6,301 nucleotides of DNA from an uncultured bacterium (GTDB lineage Bacteria; Chloroflexota; Anaerolineae; JACIWP01): positions 1 through 6,301 of the forward strand of contig CAIQJD010000625.1 of NCBI GenBank assembly GCA_903872005.1. Reading direction: 5' to 3'. Shown piece by piece: positions 5,973 to 6,301 of this stretch (position 1 is its first letter; each line of letters starts with the position of its first letter). The position numbers and the translations under genes were made by a program. Under the pieces are notes generated by a model. That model did no database searches. It saw only the letters and a list, made by a program, of their open reading frames with translations, and had not been told where the DNA came from.

Positions 5973-6171
5973 ATGGATGAGAGGGTCGCGACCGCCATAG
6001 ACTTGATGGTGCAGCGCCTTGTCACGCGCTTTGCCCCCGATCAAATCATACTGTTTGGCTCCCATGCGCGCGGCGACGCCAGAAGAAGTGGCGCGTCGTC
6101 GAGACATCGTGGGCACTATCATTCGGCCGGCAGTGCGCGAAGGGAGGGTGCTCTATGTTCGTCAGCAATGA
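5973..6171 (+). pseudogene. MNT-type nucleotidyltransferase antitoxin, internally deleted
   Basis: The first 36 residues (5973-6080) match the start of minimal nucleotidyltransferases (MntA-like): IILFGSHARGDA, with the GS signature at residues 29-30. A ribosome binding site AGGAGG (5961-5966) precedes it. The reading frame then becomes meaningless and ends at 6182. From 6073 to 6171 a different frame encodes a typical family C-terminus, TPEEVARRRDIVGTIIRPAV followed by REGRVLY and a stop at 6169-6171. The middle of the domain, including the DxD catalytic motif and about 50 residues expected from family length, is missing and the frame is shifted. The sequence GACGCCAGA (6075-6083) sits at the junction and may mark where two short repeats recombined. 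In intact MntA/HepT systems this protein neutralises the HEPN toxin by adding AMP to it. This copy cannot do so. A sequencing or assembly error explains a shift but not the missing segment. Confidence 0.85.
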
Positions 6172-6301
6172 CGAGACCCTGACAGTTATCCATCAATGGA
6201 CACAAAAGGCGGAAAACGATCTCAAGATTGCCATACACACCCTCAAACTTGGCGAAGATTACCCAACGGACATGGTGTGCTTTCACGTGCAGCAATGCGT
6301 C
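6155..6301 (+). CDS. HEPN-domain protein (HepT-like), N-terminal part
   Basis: The reading frame runs to the window edge (49 residues seen). Visible motifs are the family start WTQKAENDLKIA (15-26), a conserved PTDM segment (37-40) and CFHVQQCV (42-49), typical of HEPN proteins that pair with MNT nucleotidyltransferases. HepT toxins are small alpha-helical RNases (usually about 120-145 residues). Their catalytic R-x4-6-H motif lies further on, outside this window, so activity cannot be judged. AGGGAGGG (6141-6148) lies 6 bases before the ATG, and the start overlaps the native stop of the broken MNT gene (6171) by 17 bases. This segment has about 48% G+C by hand count, clearly lower than the rest of the window, which hints at separate acquisition. 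It is probably transcribed from the promoter at 5927. Confidence 0.8.
   Translation, partial: MFVSNDETLTVIHQWTQKAENDLKIAIHTLKLGEDYPTDMVCFHVQQCV

Noticed and set aside
5973..6182. The 69-residue frame as an intact novel small protein
   Set aside because: The second half is out of frame with a recognisable MNT C-terminus, so it is a disrupted gene.
1..6301. tRNA, rRNA, CRISPR array, insertion sequence or attachment site
   Set aside because: No cloverleaf, regularly spaced repeat, transposase motif or terminal inverted repeat was found by reading.

Overview
This is a GC-rich bacterial window (clearly above 60% G+C by eye) with tightly packed genes, clean AGGAGG-type ribosome binding sites and several good sigma-70-type promoters. 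The GC-rich codon choice, the very frequent palindrome GCCGGC and an MNT/HEPN gene pair fit a Chloroflexota (Anaerolineae-like) genome. That placement is an inference from style; no marker gene is present to prove it.

Layout. Positions 1-507 carry a promoter and a small cysteine-rich protein of unknown function, followed by a hairpin. From 508 a strong promoter with a GTATAC-centred palindrome drives a GntR/FCD repressor gene (589-1329). A 578-residue transaldolase-family protein (1394-3130) follows and is probably co-transcribed. A long hairpin (3159-3194) separates it from a convergent class III (glutamate-1-semialdehyde-type) aminotransferase (4549 down to 3215, minus strand). Divergent from that gene, a promoter with a palindrome in its spacer drives a 78-residue orphan protein (4671-4907). 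Its stop codon overlaps the start of an M19 membrane-dipeptidase-family metalloenzyme (4904-5908). The last segment, under its own promoter, is a nucleotidyltransferase antitoxin gene broken by an internal deletion (5973-6171), overlapping the start of a HEPN (HepT-like) gene that runs off the right edge.

How the genes may work together. A GntR/FCD regulator, an aldolase/transaldolase, a PLP aminotransferase and an M19 dipeptidase look like a small catabolic or salvage cluster handling a carbon/nitrogen compound such as an amino-acid-like or amino-sugar-like substrate. The substrate cannot be read from the sequence. The GntR protein probably represses its own operon through the palindrome just downstream of the predicted transcription start.

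The most interesting points are: the aldolase-like glutamine in place of the transaldolase glutamate, together with a roughly 200-residue unassigned N-terminal region; the disrupted MNT antitoxin beside an apparently intact HEPN start, with a possible short-repeat deletion junction; two palindromes placed as operators; and the strong excess of GCCGGC. No tRNA, rRNA, CRISPR array or insertion sequence was seen.
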